From NCBI GenBank assembly GCA_040758635.1, contig JBFLVI010000013.1:1-56850 (forward strand): 56,850 nt of DNA, in the 5' to 3' direction. The position numbers and the translations under genes are program-made. The notes beneath the pieces are model-generated. The model saw only the letters and a list, made by a program, of their open reading frames with translations, was not told the DNA's origin and searched no databases. Positions 14,203 through 23,394 of the stretch are shown here, one piece after another; within the stretch, counting starts at the first letter, position 1, and every line of letters begins with the position of its first letter. This DNA comes from Yes71-27 sp040758635. Lineage in GTDB: Bacteria; Bacillota; Desulfotomaculia; Desulfotomaculales; Ammonificaceae.

Positions 14203-16920
14203 ATGGGCAGAATTTTGCGGGGAAATACCGTGAACTGGCACACCTTATCCACCGGCGAGGTGTTCCGGTTTCTCGCGTCCAGTTCGAACGGCCTCGGCCC
14301 GGTCGAAGTTGCGAGAAGGCAGCAAGAATACGGGAAAAATGAGCTTCCCCGGGGGAAAGCACCCTCTCTTTTCCGCATCTTTTTTGAGCAGTTTGCAAGT
14401 CCGCTTATCTACATCCTGGTCATTGCAGCGGCAGTTTCCGTTTTCATCGGTGAAACCAAGGATGCGGTTTTCATTGTAGCGGTGCTGTTGCTTAATGCGT
14501 TTATCGGGACGTACCAGGAGTACAAAGCGGAACGCAGTGCGGAAGCACTCCAGAAGGTCATCGAGATCAAAGCGCGCGTCGTCCGCGACGGCAACGAAAG
14601 AGAGGTTCCGGCTGAAGAACTGGTGCCCGGAGACGTGGTGCTGCTGGAGTCGGGGAACCGGGTGCCGGCAGACCTGCGCCTTTTCCAGGTGAACGACCTG
14701 GAAGTGGAGGAAGCAATCTTGACCGGCGAATCATATCCGGTTTCGAAAACCCCCGAAGCTCTTCCCGGAGAAAACCTTTCCCTGGGTGACCGGCGCAACA
14801 TGGCTTTCGCCGGTACAACGGTGATCCGCGGGCGCGGCCGCGGAATCGTGGTAGCGATCGGAATGAGCACCGAGGTGGGGAAGATCGCTGCAAAGGTGGC
14901 TTTTACAGAGAAGGCGAAAACCCCCTTGATGGAGCGGATGGAGGCGTTTACCCGGCTGATCGGCCTCGTTATTCTCGGTGCGGCTTTTCTCTTAGGGGTT
15001 CTGGCTCTTTTACAGGGAATGGCTCCGGTAGAGGTCTTTTTCATGGCCGTAGCCCTTGCCGTATCGGCGATCCCCGAGGGACTCCCGGTGGCCGTAACCG
15101 TGGCTCTTTCCATCGGGATGTCCCGGATGGCAGGGCGCAAGGTGATTGTGCGCAGGCTGGCGGCGGCTGAAGGACTGGGCAGTTGTACTTACATCGGCAG
15201 TGACAAGACCGGCACCTTGACGCTCAACAAGCTGACGGTGCGCCGGGTGGTGATCCCGGGCACGGGCTTGTTTGTCGTTTCCGGCGAAGGATATGTTCCC
15301 GAAGGAACAGTAACCCGGGAGGACGGGCGGCCCTTGAGGGAGGAGGAAAAGAAACTGCTGGCGCGGCTGGCCAGGGCCGGAGTCCTGTGCAACGAGGCCG
15401 CCCTCCATTATGACGAAAAGTGGCATTACAGTGGGGACGCCGTGGACTTGGCTTTCCTGACCTTGGGGTATAAGCTGGAGGCCTATCCTTCGGAGACGAG
15501 GGAGCGGTTTCCCGTGCGCCAGCATATCCCGTTCGAATCGGAGCGGCGCTACGCGGGAGTTTTTTACCAGGACGGGCAAACTGTCAGAGCAGCGGTAAAA
15601 GGTGCGGTGGAGACCGTGATAGCCTTATGCAGCACGATGCTTACCGGCCAGGGGTATGCCCTGTTGGACCGTGAGGTTGTAGAAGCGGCTGCCTACGAAT
15701 TATCGCGTCAGGGTTACAAGGTCCTGGCACTTGCGGAAGCAGAGTTTGAAGAGACGACGCGCGGCCATTTTTCCGAGAAGGATTTAAAGGAACTGACTCT
15801 GCTGGGCCTGGTGGGCATGTATGATCCGCCGCGGCCGGAAGCCAAAGAAGCAGTTTTGAAATGCCGGGCTGCAGGCGTCGAGGTGGCGATGATCACCGGC
15901 GACCACCCCGTCACTGCGCTGGCCGTTGCCAGGGAACTCGGCATAGCAGATGACGTAAGCGAAATTGTCACCGGCGACCAGCTTGCGGCTGCCGGTCCTT
16001 ATACCGAAAAGGCGTTCAAGGATACTGTTAAGAACGCGCGCGTTTTTGCCCGGGTGAGTCCCCTGCAAAAGCTGGAGATTATCAAGGTCATGAAGGAGTT
16101 GGGCCACTATGTGGCGGTGACCGGAGACGGTGTGAACGACGCCCCCGCCCTGCGCGAAGCCAACATAGGCGTTGCCATGGGCAGCGGGACCGACCTGGCG
16201 AAGGAGACCGCCGACATTGTTGTCACGGATGACAACTTCGCTTCCATCGTCGGGGGCATCGAAGAAGGCAGGTTTGCCTACGGGAATATCCGGAAGGTTA
16301 CTTACCTCCTGGTTTCGACGGGCGCCGCCGAGGTAGTGCTGCTTACCCTGGCCATCCTGTCTGGATTGCCCGTACCCCTGTATCCGGCGCAGTTGCTCTG
16401 GTTGAACCTGGTAACCAACGGCATTCAGGACGTGGCTTTGGCCTTTGAAAGAGGGGAGCCCGGTGTGATGAAGCTGCGGCCCAGGGACCCGCAGGAAGGG
16501 ATTTTTGATAAATTGATGGTGCAGCAGGTGGCGCTGTCCGGAGCGGTGATCGGTTTGGTTAGTTTTGGGACCTGGGTGTGGCTGCTCGGATCGGGTTGGA
16601 GCGAATTTGCGGGCCGTAATCTCCTGCTGCTTCTCCTGGTTCTGTTTGAGAACGTGCACGTATTTAACTGCCGCTCGGAGGAGCGCTCAGCGTTCAAAAT
16701 ACCTCTCCGGGACAACCGGGTGCTGGTTGCCGGCGTTCTGGTTGCCCAGGGGATCCATATTCTTGCCATGCATATGCCGATTATGCAGAGCGTTCTGAGG
16801 ATCGAACCCGTTTCTTTCGGACACTGGATTTTTGCGTTGGTTTTGACATCCACCGTCTTGATGGCGATGGAGGTGTTCAAGTTCTGGCGCCGCAAGCCCG
16901 TTCTCGCCGGGGTGAAGTGA
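14203..16920 (+). CDS. P2-type cation-transporting ATPase (Ca2+-ATPase-like)
   Basis: A 905-residue P-type ATPase with the complete catalytic set: actuator loop TGES, phosphorylation site D334 in SDKTGTLT, and hinge TGDGVNDAPALREA. Length and ten-helix layout fit the P2 group of SERCA/PMR1-like pumps. Helix 4 keeps P291-E-G-L-P. By eye against SERCA, the helix-5 Asn (N768) is G707 while the Glu (E771) is kept as E710, and helix 6 reads N735-L-V-T-N739, replacing the shared ion-binding Asp (D800) with Asn. The ion may therefore not be Ca2+ or the stoichiometry may differ. GC-rich GAGGGCGAGGGGG lies upstream. It sits where B. subtilis has spoIIR, between prmC and ywlC, with repeats on its 5' side. 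Confidence 0.88.
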   Translation: MGRILRGNTVNWHTLSTGEVFRFLASSSNGLGPVEVARRQQEYGKNELPRGKAPSLFRIFFEQFASPLIYILVIAAAVSVFIGETKDAVFIVAVLLLNAFIGTYQEYKAERSAEALQKVIEIKARVVRDGNEREVPAEELVPGDVVLLESGNRVPADLRLFQVNDLEVEEAILTGESYPVSKTPEALPGENLSLGDRRNMAFAGTTVIRGRGRGIVVAIGMSTEVGKIAAKVAFTEKAKTPLMERMEAFTRLIGLVILGAAFLLGVLALLQGMAPVEVFFMAVALAVSAIPEGLPVAVTVALSIGMSRMAGRKVIVRRLAAAEGLGSCTYIGSDKTGTLTLNKLTVRRVVIPGTGLFVVSGEGYVPEGTVTREDGRPLREEEKKLLARLARAGVLCNEAALHYDEKWHYSGDAVDLAFLTLGYKLEAYPSETRERFPVRQHIPFESERRYAGVFYQDGQTVRAAVKGAVETVIALCSTMLTGQGYALLDREVVEAAAYELSRQGYKVLALAEAEFEETTRGHFSEKDLKELTLLGLVGMYDPPRPEAKEAVLKCRAAGVEVAMITGDHPVTALAVARELGIADDVSEIVTGDQLAAAGPYTEKAFKDTVKNARVFARVSPLQKLEIIKVMKELGHYVAVTGDGVNDAPALREANIGVAMGSGTDLAKETADIVVTDDNFASIVGGIEEGRFAYGNIRKVTYLLVSTGAAEVVLLTLAILSGLPVPLYPAQLLWLNLVTNGIQDVALAFERGEPGVMKLRPRDPQEGIFDKLMVQQVALSGAVIGLVSFGTWVWLLGSGWSEFAGRNLLLLLLVLFENVHVFNCRSEERSAFKIPLRDNRVLVAGVLVAQGIHILAMHMPIMQSVLRIEPVSFGHWIFALVLTSTVLMAMEVFKFWRRKPVLAGVK

Positions 16921-17007
16921 AGCGACAGCTTCGGAGCCGGATTGCCACCAGACTGGGCGGTTTTCCTTTTTGTGATATACTATAGCAAAGGATAGGCAGG
17001 CTGTTTA

Positions 17008-18033
17008 ATGGGCGAGATGGACACAATCGTCTGGCAGGTGGACTCCAGCAACCCGGATCCTGCCGTGCTGGCCGAAGCGGGCCAGATGATCCGCCGGGGG
17101 CGGCTGGTGGCTTTTCCGACGGAAACGGTTTACGGCTTGGGGGCTAATGCCCTGGACGTGGAAGCGCTCGAGGCCCTATTTGCGGCTAAAGGAAGGCCCC
17201 GGGACAACCCGCTTATTCTTCACCTGGCGGCGGCGGAAGACTTGTTTCCCTATGTTCGGGAGGTCCCGCTGCTGGCGACCAAACTTATGGGAGCCTTCTG
17301 GCCCGGGCCGCTCACGCTGGTTTTTTTCGGTACCGGGAGGCTGCCGGCGATGGTTACCGGAGGGTTAGGAACGATCGCCGCCCGGGTCCCGGCACACCCG
17401 GTGGCGCTGGGGATAATCAGGGCGGCGGGGGTTCCGGTGGTGGCGCCTAGTGCCAATCTTTCCGGCAGGCCGAGTCCTACCACCGCCGCGCACGTGCTGG
17501 CCGACCTGCGGGGGCGGATTGACGCGGTGGTGGACGGGGGGGCTGCGCCCTTGGGGATTGAATCCACCGTCCTAGACCTGACGGGGAAAGTTCCGCGTGT
17601 TCTTCGGCGCGGAGCGGTCAGCAGCAGCGAGATTGCGGACGTTGCGGGCGTGATGCCGGAAGAAGCTCCGGAAGCGGCAGAAAAAGACTTCAGGTGCCGG
17701 CTCCGGGTGCCGCTGATTCTGGTCGAGGGAGAAGCGCAGGCGGTGGTAGAGAAGATCCGGTCGCTTTACACCGCTTTTGCTGCGGAGGGGAAAAGGGTCG
17801 GCATCCTGACCCGGGAAGAGCGCGTCGGAGATTACCCCGGGCAAGTGGTTCCGTGCGGGCGAGAAGGAGACACCCGCTCGGTCGGCGCCTGTCTTTATGC
17901 GGCGCTCCGGCAACTCGAAACCGTGGCCGACGTCATCCTGGCCGAAGGGCTGCCTGCGGAGGCCGGGGCGGCGCTGCAGCGGCGCCTGCAGCAGGCGGCG
18001 TCAGAGGTGGTCCGGGCGGAAAGGGAGCTATGA
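17008..18033 (+). CDS. ywlC: Threonylcarbamoyl-AMP synthase (Sua5/YwlC type)
   Basis: A 341-residue enzyme that makes threonylcarbamoyl-AMP from threonine, bicarbonate and ATP, the first step of t6A37 formation on ANN-decoding tRNAs. Residues 8-205 are the YrdC domain with RLVAFPTETVYGLGANALD and the KGRPRDNPLILH nucleotide loop; SANLSGRPSPTTA is also typical. The rest is the Sua5 C-terminal domain, so it is the long two-domain form. ATG 17008 is used; an in-frame ATG three codons later is possible. It overlaps mntP by four bases (ATGA). Confidence 0.94.
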   Translation: MGEMDTIVWQVDSSNPDPAVLAEAGQMIRRGRLVAFPTETVYGLGANALDVEALEALFAAKGRPRDNPLILHLAAAEDLFPYVREVPLLATKLMGAFWPGPLTLVFFGTGRLPAMVTGGLGTIAARVPAHPVALGIIRAAGVPVVAPSANLSGRPSPTTAAHVLADLRGRIDAVVDGGAAPLGIESTVLDLTGKVPRVLRRGAVSSSEIADVAGVMPEEAPEAAEKDFRCRLRVPLILVEGEAQAVVEKIRSLYTAFAAEGKRVGILTREERVGDYPGQVVPCGREGDTRSVGACLYAALRQLETVADVILAEGLPAEAGAALQRRLQQAASEVVRAEREL

Positions 18034-18572
18034 GCGGGCTGGCCGTGGTGCTTCTGGCGGTAGCGCTTGGTACGGATGCCTTTTCTGTTTGTCTTGGCCT
18101 CGGGCTCGGCGGGATAAGCCGCCGGCGGGGCTGCCTCCTGGTGTTTGTGATCACCGTCTTTCACGTGCTGATGCCGCTTGCAGGCTGGTGGCTTGGCGAG
18201 TTTACGGGAACACTCCTCGGGCGCCTGGCGGGAATTGTTGGGGCGGCGCTGCTTTTCTTCCTGGGGACCAGGATGATTTACGGGGCGCTGTTGACAAAAA
18301 CCCCGCGGGCGTGCAGTTCTTTTGCGCCCGGTATATGGGGAGTGTTGTGCCTGGGAGCCAGTGTCAGCATGGACGCCCTTAGTGTCGGTTTTGCCTTAGG
18401 AGTTTACCGGATCAACCCCCTGCTGATTGCAGGTGCTGTGGGGGTAGTTGCAGGCCTGATGACGGCAGCCGGTTTAGGGTTGGGACGGACTGCGGGCGCC
18501 TGGATCGGCCGGCGGGCGCAGCTTGTCGGGGGCTTGATCTTGTTTATCGTGGGAATCCAGTTCCTCCATTGA
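18030..18572 (+). CDS. mntP: Manganese efflux pump MntP
   Basis: A 180-residue membrane protein of six helices made of two inverted halves, each carrying the conserved Asp motif: ALGTDAFSVCLGLGLGG near the start and GASVSMDALSVGFALG in the middle. It exports Mn2+. Many mntP genes follow a yybP-ykoY manganese riboswitch, but here the ATG overlaps the ywlC stop (ATGA), so expression is tied to the operon. The order ywlC-mntP-ywlE-rpiB is as in B. subtilis. Confidence 0.92.
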   Translation: MSGLAVVLLAVALGTDAFSVCLGLGLGGISRRRGCLLVFVITVFHVLMPLAGWWLGEFTGTLLGRLAGIVGAALLFFLGTRMIYGALLTKTPRACSSFAPGIWGVLCLGASVSMDALSVGFALGVYRINPLLIAGAVGVVAGLMTAAGLGLGRTAGAWIGRRAQLVGGLILFIVGIQFLH

Positions 18573-18591
18573 TTCCGGGCAGGAGGGGAAG

Positions 18592-19056
18592 ATGAAACAG
18601 ATTCTGTTTGTCTGCACCGGCAACACCTGCCGGTCGAGCATGGCGGAAGGTATTTGCAGCGACCTTTTGCTCAAACAGGGGGTGGAGGGTGTGAATGTTT
18701 CCTCAGCCGGTATTTACGCGCTTCCCGGATCACCGGCTTCGCCGGAAGCGATCGACGCTTTGAGCGACTGGGGCATCGACCTGAGCGGGCACCGGGCCCG
18801 GCTGTTGACCCCCGAGCTGATTGTCGAAGCGGACCTGGTACTCACGATGACCTCCGGCCAGAAGGCTGCGGTTCTGGAAATGATGCCCGAAGCAAAGGAA
18901 AAGGTGTTTACCCTTACCGAGTACGCAGGGTTCGGCGGTGACATTCCCGACCCGATCGGGAAGCCGCTTTTTTTCTACCGGCAGTATGCCGAGGAGATTC
19001 GCCGCTTGTGCCAGATGGCACTGGCGCGATTTCTATCAGACGGAGAAAAAAGTTGA
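18592..19056 (+). CDS. ywlE: Low-molecular-weight protein phosphatase (YwlE-like)
   Basis: A 154-residue phosphatase of the LMW-PTP fold. The P-loop CX5R is FVCTGNTCRSSMAEG at residues 6-20 and the general-acid Asp is in DIPDPIGKP. In B. subtilis the protein at this chromosomal position, YwlE, is a protein-arginine phosphatase opposing McsB; Thr at the P-loop position after the first Cys (C-T-G-N-T-C) is the feature linked to that specificity, and it is present here. ATG follows AGGAGGGG. Confidence 0.88.
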   Translation: MKQILFVCTGNTCRSSMAEGICSDLLLKQGVEGVNVSSAGIYALPGSPASPEAIDALSDWGIDLSGHRARLLTPELIVEADLVLTMTSGQKAAVLEMMPEAKEKVFTLTEYAGFGGDIPDPIGKPLFFYRQYAEEIRRLCQMALARFLSDGEKS

Positions 19057-19198
19057 AGGCGCGATAGGAAACGCCTGTTCTTTTGTAGAATAACGACCGA
19101 TAGGTCGTAAAGCTTGGAACTGCAAGCAGAACTGAAACCCGACTTCGACGGTTTTTGCCTTATCCTTTCAAATCGCTGGCAACGGAGGGAACTATAAG

Positions 19199-19654
19199 TT
19201 GCGGGTAGCTGTAGGCTCGGATCACGGCGGTTTCAGGTTGAAGCAGGAGATAATCCGAGTTTTGGAGGAAGAAGGGGTAGAATTCCGCGATTTCGGCACC
19301 TTTTCCCTCGAATCCTGTGACTACCCCGAAATCGCCCTGATGGTGGCGGAGGCCGTAGCCGGGGAGGAGTACCACCGCGGGATCCTCATCTGCGGAACCG
19401 GCATCGGGGTGGCGATTGCGGCCAACAAGGTGCCGGGGGTCCGGGCGGCGCTCTGTCATGATACCTTTTCGGCGCGGATGGCGCGCGAGCACAACGACAC
19501 CAACATCCTCACCCTCGGTGAGCGGGTTATCGGCCCCGGCCTGGCGGCAGAAATCGTACGGGTTTGGCTCAAGGCGGAGTTCGCAGGCGGGCGGCACGAG
19601 CAGCGGGTGAAAAAGATCGCGGCCATTGAGCGGCGGACAACCAAGATAGAATAG
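19199..19654 (+). CDS. rpiB: Ribose-5-phosphate isomerase B
   Basis: RpiB (151 residues) interconverts ribose 5-phosphate and ribulose 5-phosphate. The start MRVAVGSDHGGFRLKQEI, the catalytic cysteine loop ICGTGIGVAIAANK and the His-containing HDTFSARMAREHND are all diagnostic. TTG 19199 is the start; GGAGGG lies upstream. A small palindrome (ACGACC/GGTCGT, 19093-19108) sits in the leader. Confidence 0.93.
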   Translation: MRVAVGSDHGGFRLKQEIIRVLEEEGVEFRDFGTFSLESCDYPEIALMVAEAVAGEEYHRGILICGTGIGVAIAANKVPGVRAALCHDTFSARMAREHNDTNILTLGERVIGPGLAAEIVRVWLKAEFAGGRHEQRVKKIAAIERRTTKIE

Positions 19655-19698
19655 ATCGGGACGCAAATGCGGAGCGTCTTGGCAGGGAGGAAGTTAGG

Positions 19699-20946
19699 GT
19701 GAATTTGAGGCGGCCCCTGGCGGCGGTTGATCCGGAGGTGCTCCGGGTGCTCGAACTTGAGCGCGAGCGACAGCAAGGCAGGCTAGAACTGATTGCTTCT
19801 GAAAATTTTACCAGCAAGGCGGTGATGGAGGCCCAGGGTTCGGTGCTTACCAATAAGTACGCCGAGGGCTATCCGGGCCGGCGGTACTACGGCGGTTGTG
19901 AGCACGTAGATGTAGTGGAACGCCTGGCTATCGAACGGGTGCGGGAGCTCTTCGGTGCCGAACATGCTAACGTGCAGCCTCATTCCGGCACGCAGGCCAA
20001 CTTCGCCGTCTACTTTGCGCTCCTGAAGCCCGGGGACACCATTATGGGGATGGACTTGGCGCACGGCGGACATCTTACCCACGGGAGTCCGGTCAATCTT
20101 TCGGGGCAGTACTACCGTTTTGTGCCTTACGGCGTAGCCCGGGAAAGCGGGCGCATTGATTACGAGGAACTGGAGGCTCGTGCGCAGAAGTACCGGCCGC
20201 AACTGATCATCGGCGGAGCGAGCGCCTACCCGCGGGAGATAGATTTCCGGCGGATGAAGGAGATCGCTGCGAAAGTGGGCGCCTTCCTGATGGTTGACAT
20301 GGCGCACATCGCCGGTCTGGTGGCGGCAGGCTTACACCAGAGCCCGGTCCCGTATGCCGAAATGGTTACCTCCACCACCCACAAAACCTTGCGTGGACCA
20401 CGCGGCGGGATTATCCTGTGCCGGAAGGAGTATGCTGCGGCGGTGGACAAGGCGGTATTCCCCGGGACCCAGGGAGGGCCGTTGATGCACGTGATCGCCG
20501 CCAAAGCGGTGGCTTTCAAGGAGGCCTTGGAGCCCGAGTTCAAAGACTATCAGCGGCGGGTGGTTGATAACGCCCGCGCTCTTGCCGAAGCCTTGAAGGG
20601 CTATGGCTTCGACCTTGTTTCGGGCGGAACCGACAACCACCTGATCTTGGTTGATCTCCGGAACAAGGGGTTAACCGGGGTAGAGGCGGAGCACCTGCTG
20701 GAACAGGTCAACGTCACGGTAAACAAGAACGCGGTACCCTTCGACACACAGCCGCCGCGGGTCACCAGCGGGATCCGCCTGGGAACTCCGGCGGTGACAA
20801 CTCGCGGCATGGGAACAGCGGCAATGCAGCAGATAGCCGCGATTATCCACTACGCCCTTGACCACCGGGGCGACACGGGCTACCAGAAGCGGGCGCGCGA
20901 AATGGTGGCTGAACTGTGCCGGGAGCACCCGCTTTATGAGGGATGA
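19699..20946 (+). CDS. glyA: Serine hydroxymethyltransferase
   Basis: GlyA (415 residues) converts serine and tetrahydrofolate to glycine and methylene-THF using pyridoxal phosphate. The PLP lysine is in TSTTHKTLRGPRGG; SENFTSKAVMEAQGS and NKYAEGYPGRRYYGGCE mark the N-terminal active site. Start is GTG 19699 after GGAGG. The deaminase gene begins within its last codons. The pairing with dCMP deaminase fits thymidylate supply, since GlyA makes the one-carbon donor. Confidence 0.96.
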   Translation: MNLRRPLAAVDPEVLRVLELERERQQGRLELIASENFTSKAVMEAQGSVLTNKYAEGYPGRRYYGGCEHVDVVERLAIERVRELFGAEHANVQPHSGTQANFAVYFALLKPGDTIMGMDLAHGGHLTHGSPVNLSGQYYRFVPYGVARESGRIDYEELEARAQKYRPQLIIGGASAYPREIDFRRMKEIAAKVGAFLMVDMAHIAGLVAAGLHQSPVPYAEMVTSTTHKTLRGPRGGIILCRKEYAAAVDKAVFPGTQGGPLMHVIAAKAVAFKEALEPEFKDYQRRVVDNARALAEALKGYGFDLVSGGTDNHLILVDLRNKGLTGVEAEHLLEQVNVTVNKNAVPFDTQPPRVTSGIRLGTPAVTTRGMGTAAMQQIAAIIHYALDHRGDTGYQKRAREMVAELCREHPLYEG

Positions 20947-21430
20947 GATGCGCCCGGACTGGGATGTTTACTTCATGACGGTGGCCGCGGTGGTGGCCAC
21001 CCGTTCGACCTGCGTCCGGCGCCAGGTGGGGGCGGTTGCAGTCAAAGACAACCGCATCCTGGCGACCGGCTACAACGGAGCGCCAACGGGGCTTGAACAC
21101 TGCCTGGAGCGGGGATGCCTGCGGGAAAAACAGGGAGTAAAATCCGGGGAGCGGCACGAACTCTGCCGGGGCCTGCACGCGGAGCAGAACGCGTTGTTGC
21201 AGGCCGCCGTCCATGGCGTCAGCATTGCGGGTGCAACCCTTTACGCGACCCACCAGCCCTGTGTTTTATGTGCCAAGATGCTTGTTCAAGCGGGCATCAA
21301 ACGGGTGGTTTTCGGGGGCGATTATCCGGACACGCTGGCGCAGGCCATCCTCGCCGAGGCCGGGGTCAGGGTCGAGCGGTTCACCGGCGAGCTCTGTTTT
21401 CCTGGAAGGGGCGAGAGTGGTGGCGGTTAA
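20936..21430 (+). CDS. dCMP deaminase (ComEB-like)
   Basis: A zinc-dependent cytidine/deoxycytidylate deaminase of 164 residues. The zinc and proton-transfer site HAEQNAL and the paired cysteines of HQPCVLCAKML are intact, as is the early GAVAVKDNRILATGYNGAP. dCMP deaminases supply dUMP for thymidylate synthesis. ATG 20936 overlaps the glyA stop; the in-frame ATG at 20948 is an alternative. Its C-terminus overlaps the MazG-like gene. Confidence 0.9.
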   Translation: MRDEMRPDWDVYFMTVAAVVATRSTCVRRQVGAVAVKDNRILATGYNGAPTGLEHCLERGCLREKQGVKSGERHELCRGLHAEQNALLQAAVHGVSIAGATLYATHQPCVLCAKMLVQAGIKRVVFGGDYPDTLAQAILAEAGVRVERFTGELCFPGRGESGGG

Positions 21431-21737
21431 ACACAAGGTGATCTCCCTGCCGCGATTGAATAAACTTACGCCGACACTTGAATCCACGGCACTCAAACTG
21501 ATGGAGGAAGCCGGCGAGCTGGCCCAGGCGATCGGCAAGCTCCGCGGACTCTCGGGCGAGGCGTGCCGGGAGGATACCCGCGCAGTGATGGAAAAAGTGA
21601 CCAGGGAGCTTCTGGACGTGGCCCAGACGGCCGTTTCCATGATGTTTGTCCTCGAAGAGGACTACGGCGTTAACATCGAAGCTGCCCTGGAGCAGCACAT
21701 GCGGAAACTCATGGCCAAAGGATACCTTTCCTTATGA
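21420..21737 (+). CDS. MazG-like nucleotide pyrophosphohydrolase
   Basis: A 105-residue all-alpha NTP pyrophosphohydrolase of the MazG/dCTPase type. The metal-binding pattern is KLMEEAGELAQAIGK, followed by VTRELLDVAQTAVSM (EExxE...ExxD), the standard two-helix site. These enzymes hydrolyse house-cleaning or deoxynucleoside triphosphates. GTG 21420 is used, overlapping the deaminase stop. Sitting between a dCMP deaminase and glyA, a role in pyrimidine deoxynucleotide balance is a reasonable inference. Confidence 0.8.
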   Translation: MAVKHKVISLPRLNKLTPTLESTALKLMEEAGELAQAIGKLRGLSGEACREDTRAVMEKVTRELLDVAQTAVSMMFVLEEDYGVNIEAALEQHMRKLMAKGYLSL

Positions 21738-22948
21738 AGCAGACCCCGCGAAAAGTACTGATCGTTTTCGGTACGCGGCCGGAGGCCATCAAAATGGCGC
21801 CTGTCATCCAGGCGCTGCGCGCTGCGGACGATTTTTTCCGGGTTACGGTGGCGGTTACGGCCCAGCACCGGGAGATGCTCGACCAGGTGCTCCGGCTTTT
21901 TGGTATCGTTCCGGAGTACGACCTGAACCTCATGCGCGAGGACCAGACCCTCTTCGAGGTAACCGCCAGGGTGCTCCAGGAACTGGAGCCGGTGCTCCGG
22001 GAGGTGCGGCCCGACATCGTCCTGGTCCACGGGGATACCACCACCACTTTTGCTGCGGCGCTGGCGGCCTTTTACCTCAAGATCGCTGTCGGCCACGTCG
22101 AAGCAGGGCTGCGCACCGGTGAGAAGTACGCGCCTTTCCCGGAAGAGATAAACCGGCGCTTGGCGGCGGTGCTGACCGACCTGCATTTTGCGCCCACGGT
22201 GCGAGCGCGTACGGCGTTGCTGCAGGAAGGAATAGCTCCGGAAAAGATTCTGGTCACCGGAAATACAGTGATTGACGCCCTCTACCAGGTGGTGCGGCCG
22301 GACCACCGTTTCGAAGACCCGGTAATTGCAGCGGCGGTCGAAAGCGGACACCGCCTGCTGCTGGTAACCACCCACCGGCGCGAAAACTGGGGCGAGCCGC
22401 TGGCCAGCGTGTACCGCGCGCTGAAACGGTTGATTTTAGCCTACCCGGACGTGGCGGTAGTTTTTCCGGTGCACCGCAACCCGCTCGTCCGGCAGACGGT
22501 TCGGGAGGTTTTCACCGCCTGTTCCCGGGTGTATCTCACCGAGCCGCTTCCGTACGGCGAGTTTGCCAACCTGATGGCGCGCAGTTTTTTGGTTCTCACA
22601 GACTCGGGCGGCTTGCAGGAGGAAGCGCCTGCTTTGGGTAAGCCGGTACTTGTATTGCGCGCGGTGACGGAGCGGCCGGAGGCCCTGGAAGCCGGAACCG
22701 TAGAGCTGGTCGGCACGGGCGAGGAGTGTGTTTTCAACGCTGCCGCCCGGCTTCTCAGCGATTCCGGGGCCTACCGGCGGATGGCCGCGGCGGTTAATCC
22801 CTACGGTGACGGGCGAGCGGCGGAGAGGGTCACGGCGGGGCTCCGGAACTACTTCGGGCTGGGACCGCGGCCGGAGGAATTCAGCCCCACAAGTTCTGTA
22901 GGTCACAAGGTTTTTCCGGTGCCGGTGGGTGAAAGAAAAAATTTTTAA
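21734..22948 (+). CDS. wecB: UDP-N-acetylglucosamine 2-epimerase (non-hydrolysing)
   Basis: A 404-residue enzyme interconverting UDP-GlcNAc and UDP-ManNAc, needed for teichoic-acid linkage or capsule precursors. The start KVLIVFGTRPEAIKMAPVI, the VHGDTTTTFAAALAAFY loop, HVEAGLRTGEKYAPFPEEIN and DSGGLQEEAP are all family signatures. Its ATG overlaps the previous stop (ATGA). The last 25 residues after RPEEFSPTS look non-conserved. No terminator is visible before atpZ. Confidence 0.93.
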   Translation: MKQTPRKVLIVFGTRPEAIKMAPVIQALRAADDFFRVTVAVTAQHREMLDQVLRLFGIVPEYDLNLMREDQTLFEVTARVLQELEPVLREVRPDIVLVHGDTTTTFAAALAAFYLKIAVGHVEAGLRTGEKYAPFPEEINRRLAAVLTDLHFAPTVRARTALLQEGIAPEKILVTGNTVIDALYQVVRPDHRFEDPVIAAAVESGHRLLLVTTHRRENWGEPLASVYRALKRLILAYPDVAVVFPVHRNPLVRQTVREVFTACSRVYLTEPLPYGEFANLMARSFLVLTDSGGLQEEAPALGKPVLVLRAVTERPEALEAGTVELVGTGEECVFNAAARLLSDSGAYRRMAAAVNPYGDGRAAERVTAGLRNYFGLGPRPEEFSPTSSVGHKVFPVPVGERKNF

Positions 22949-23107
22949 AACCTTAGAGGAAATTGTATTTTTCGGCAGGAATATTTGTAGCGGCGTAGAA
23001 AAAATACTGGACAGGTTAATCTAATATTGGGTTTGAAAGGGAGTTATACCACCCCGGTTTGTAAAATAGAGTACAAGTAGAGAAAAAAGGCGGAGGAAAA
23101 CGCCGTC

Positions 23108-23350
23108 GTGGCGAGCGAAAAGGGATGGGGCCGGATCCTGCAGGTATTTGCGCTGGCCTCCACCATCAGTGTGCAGTTCGCGGTGTCGGTGGTGGCTGGC
23201 TGGTGGATCGGCCACTTCTTCGACAGTCGGCTCGGCCTTGAAACGCCCTGGCTGGGTGTGGTAGGATTACTCATAGGAATCGGAGCCGGGATTTACGGCA
23301 TCGTACGCTTGATGGGGCGTTTTTCCTGGAGAAACGGAAACAGATCTTGA
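23108..23350 (+). CDS. atpZ: AtpZ/AtpI-family small membrane protein
   Basis: An 80-residue protein with two hydrophobic helices (FALASTISVQFAVSVVAGWW and WLGVVGLLIGIGAGIYGIVR), matching the short F-ATPase gene-1 family (AtpZ/AtpQ). It is thought to help assembly of Fo or carry Mg2+/Ca2+. GTG start after GGCGGAGG. First gene of the ATP synthase operon here. Confidence 0.82.
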   Translation: MASEKGWGRILQVFALASTISVQFAVSVVAGWWIGHFFDSRLGLETPWLGVVGLLIGIGAGIYGIVRLMGRFSWRNGNRS

Positions 23351-23394
23351 AAAAGAAGAGCAATTATCCTGTGGTTGCCGGAGTGATGGGTTAG

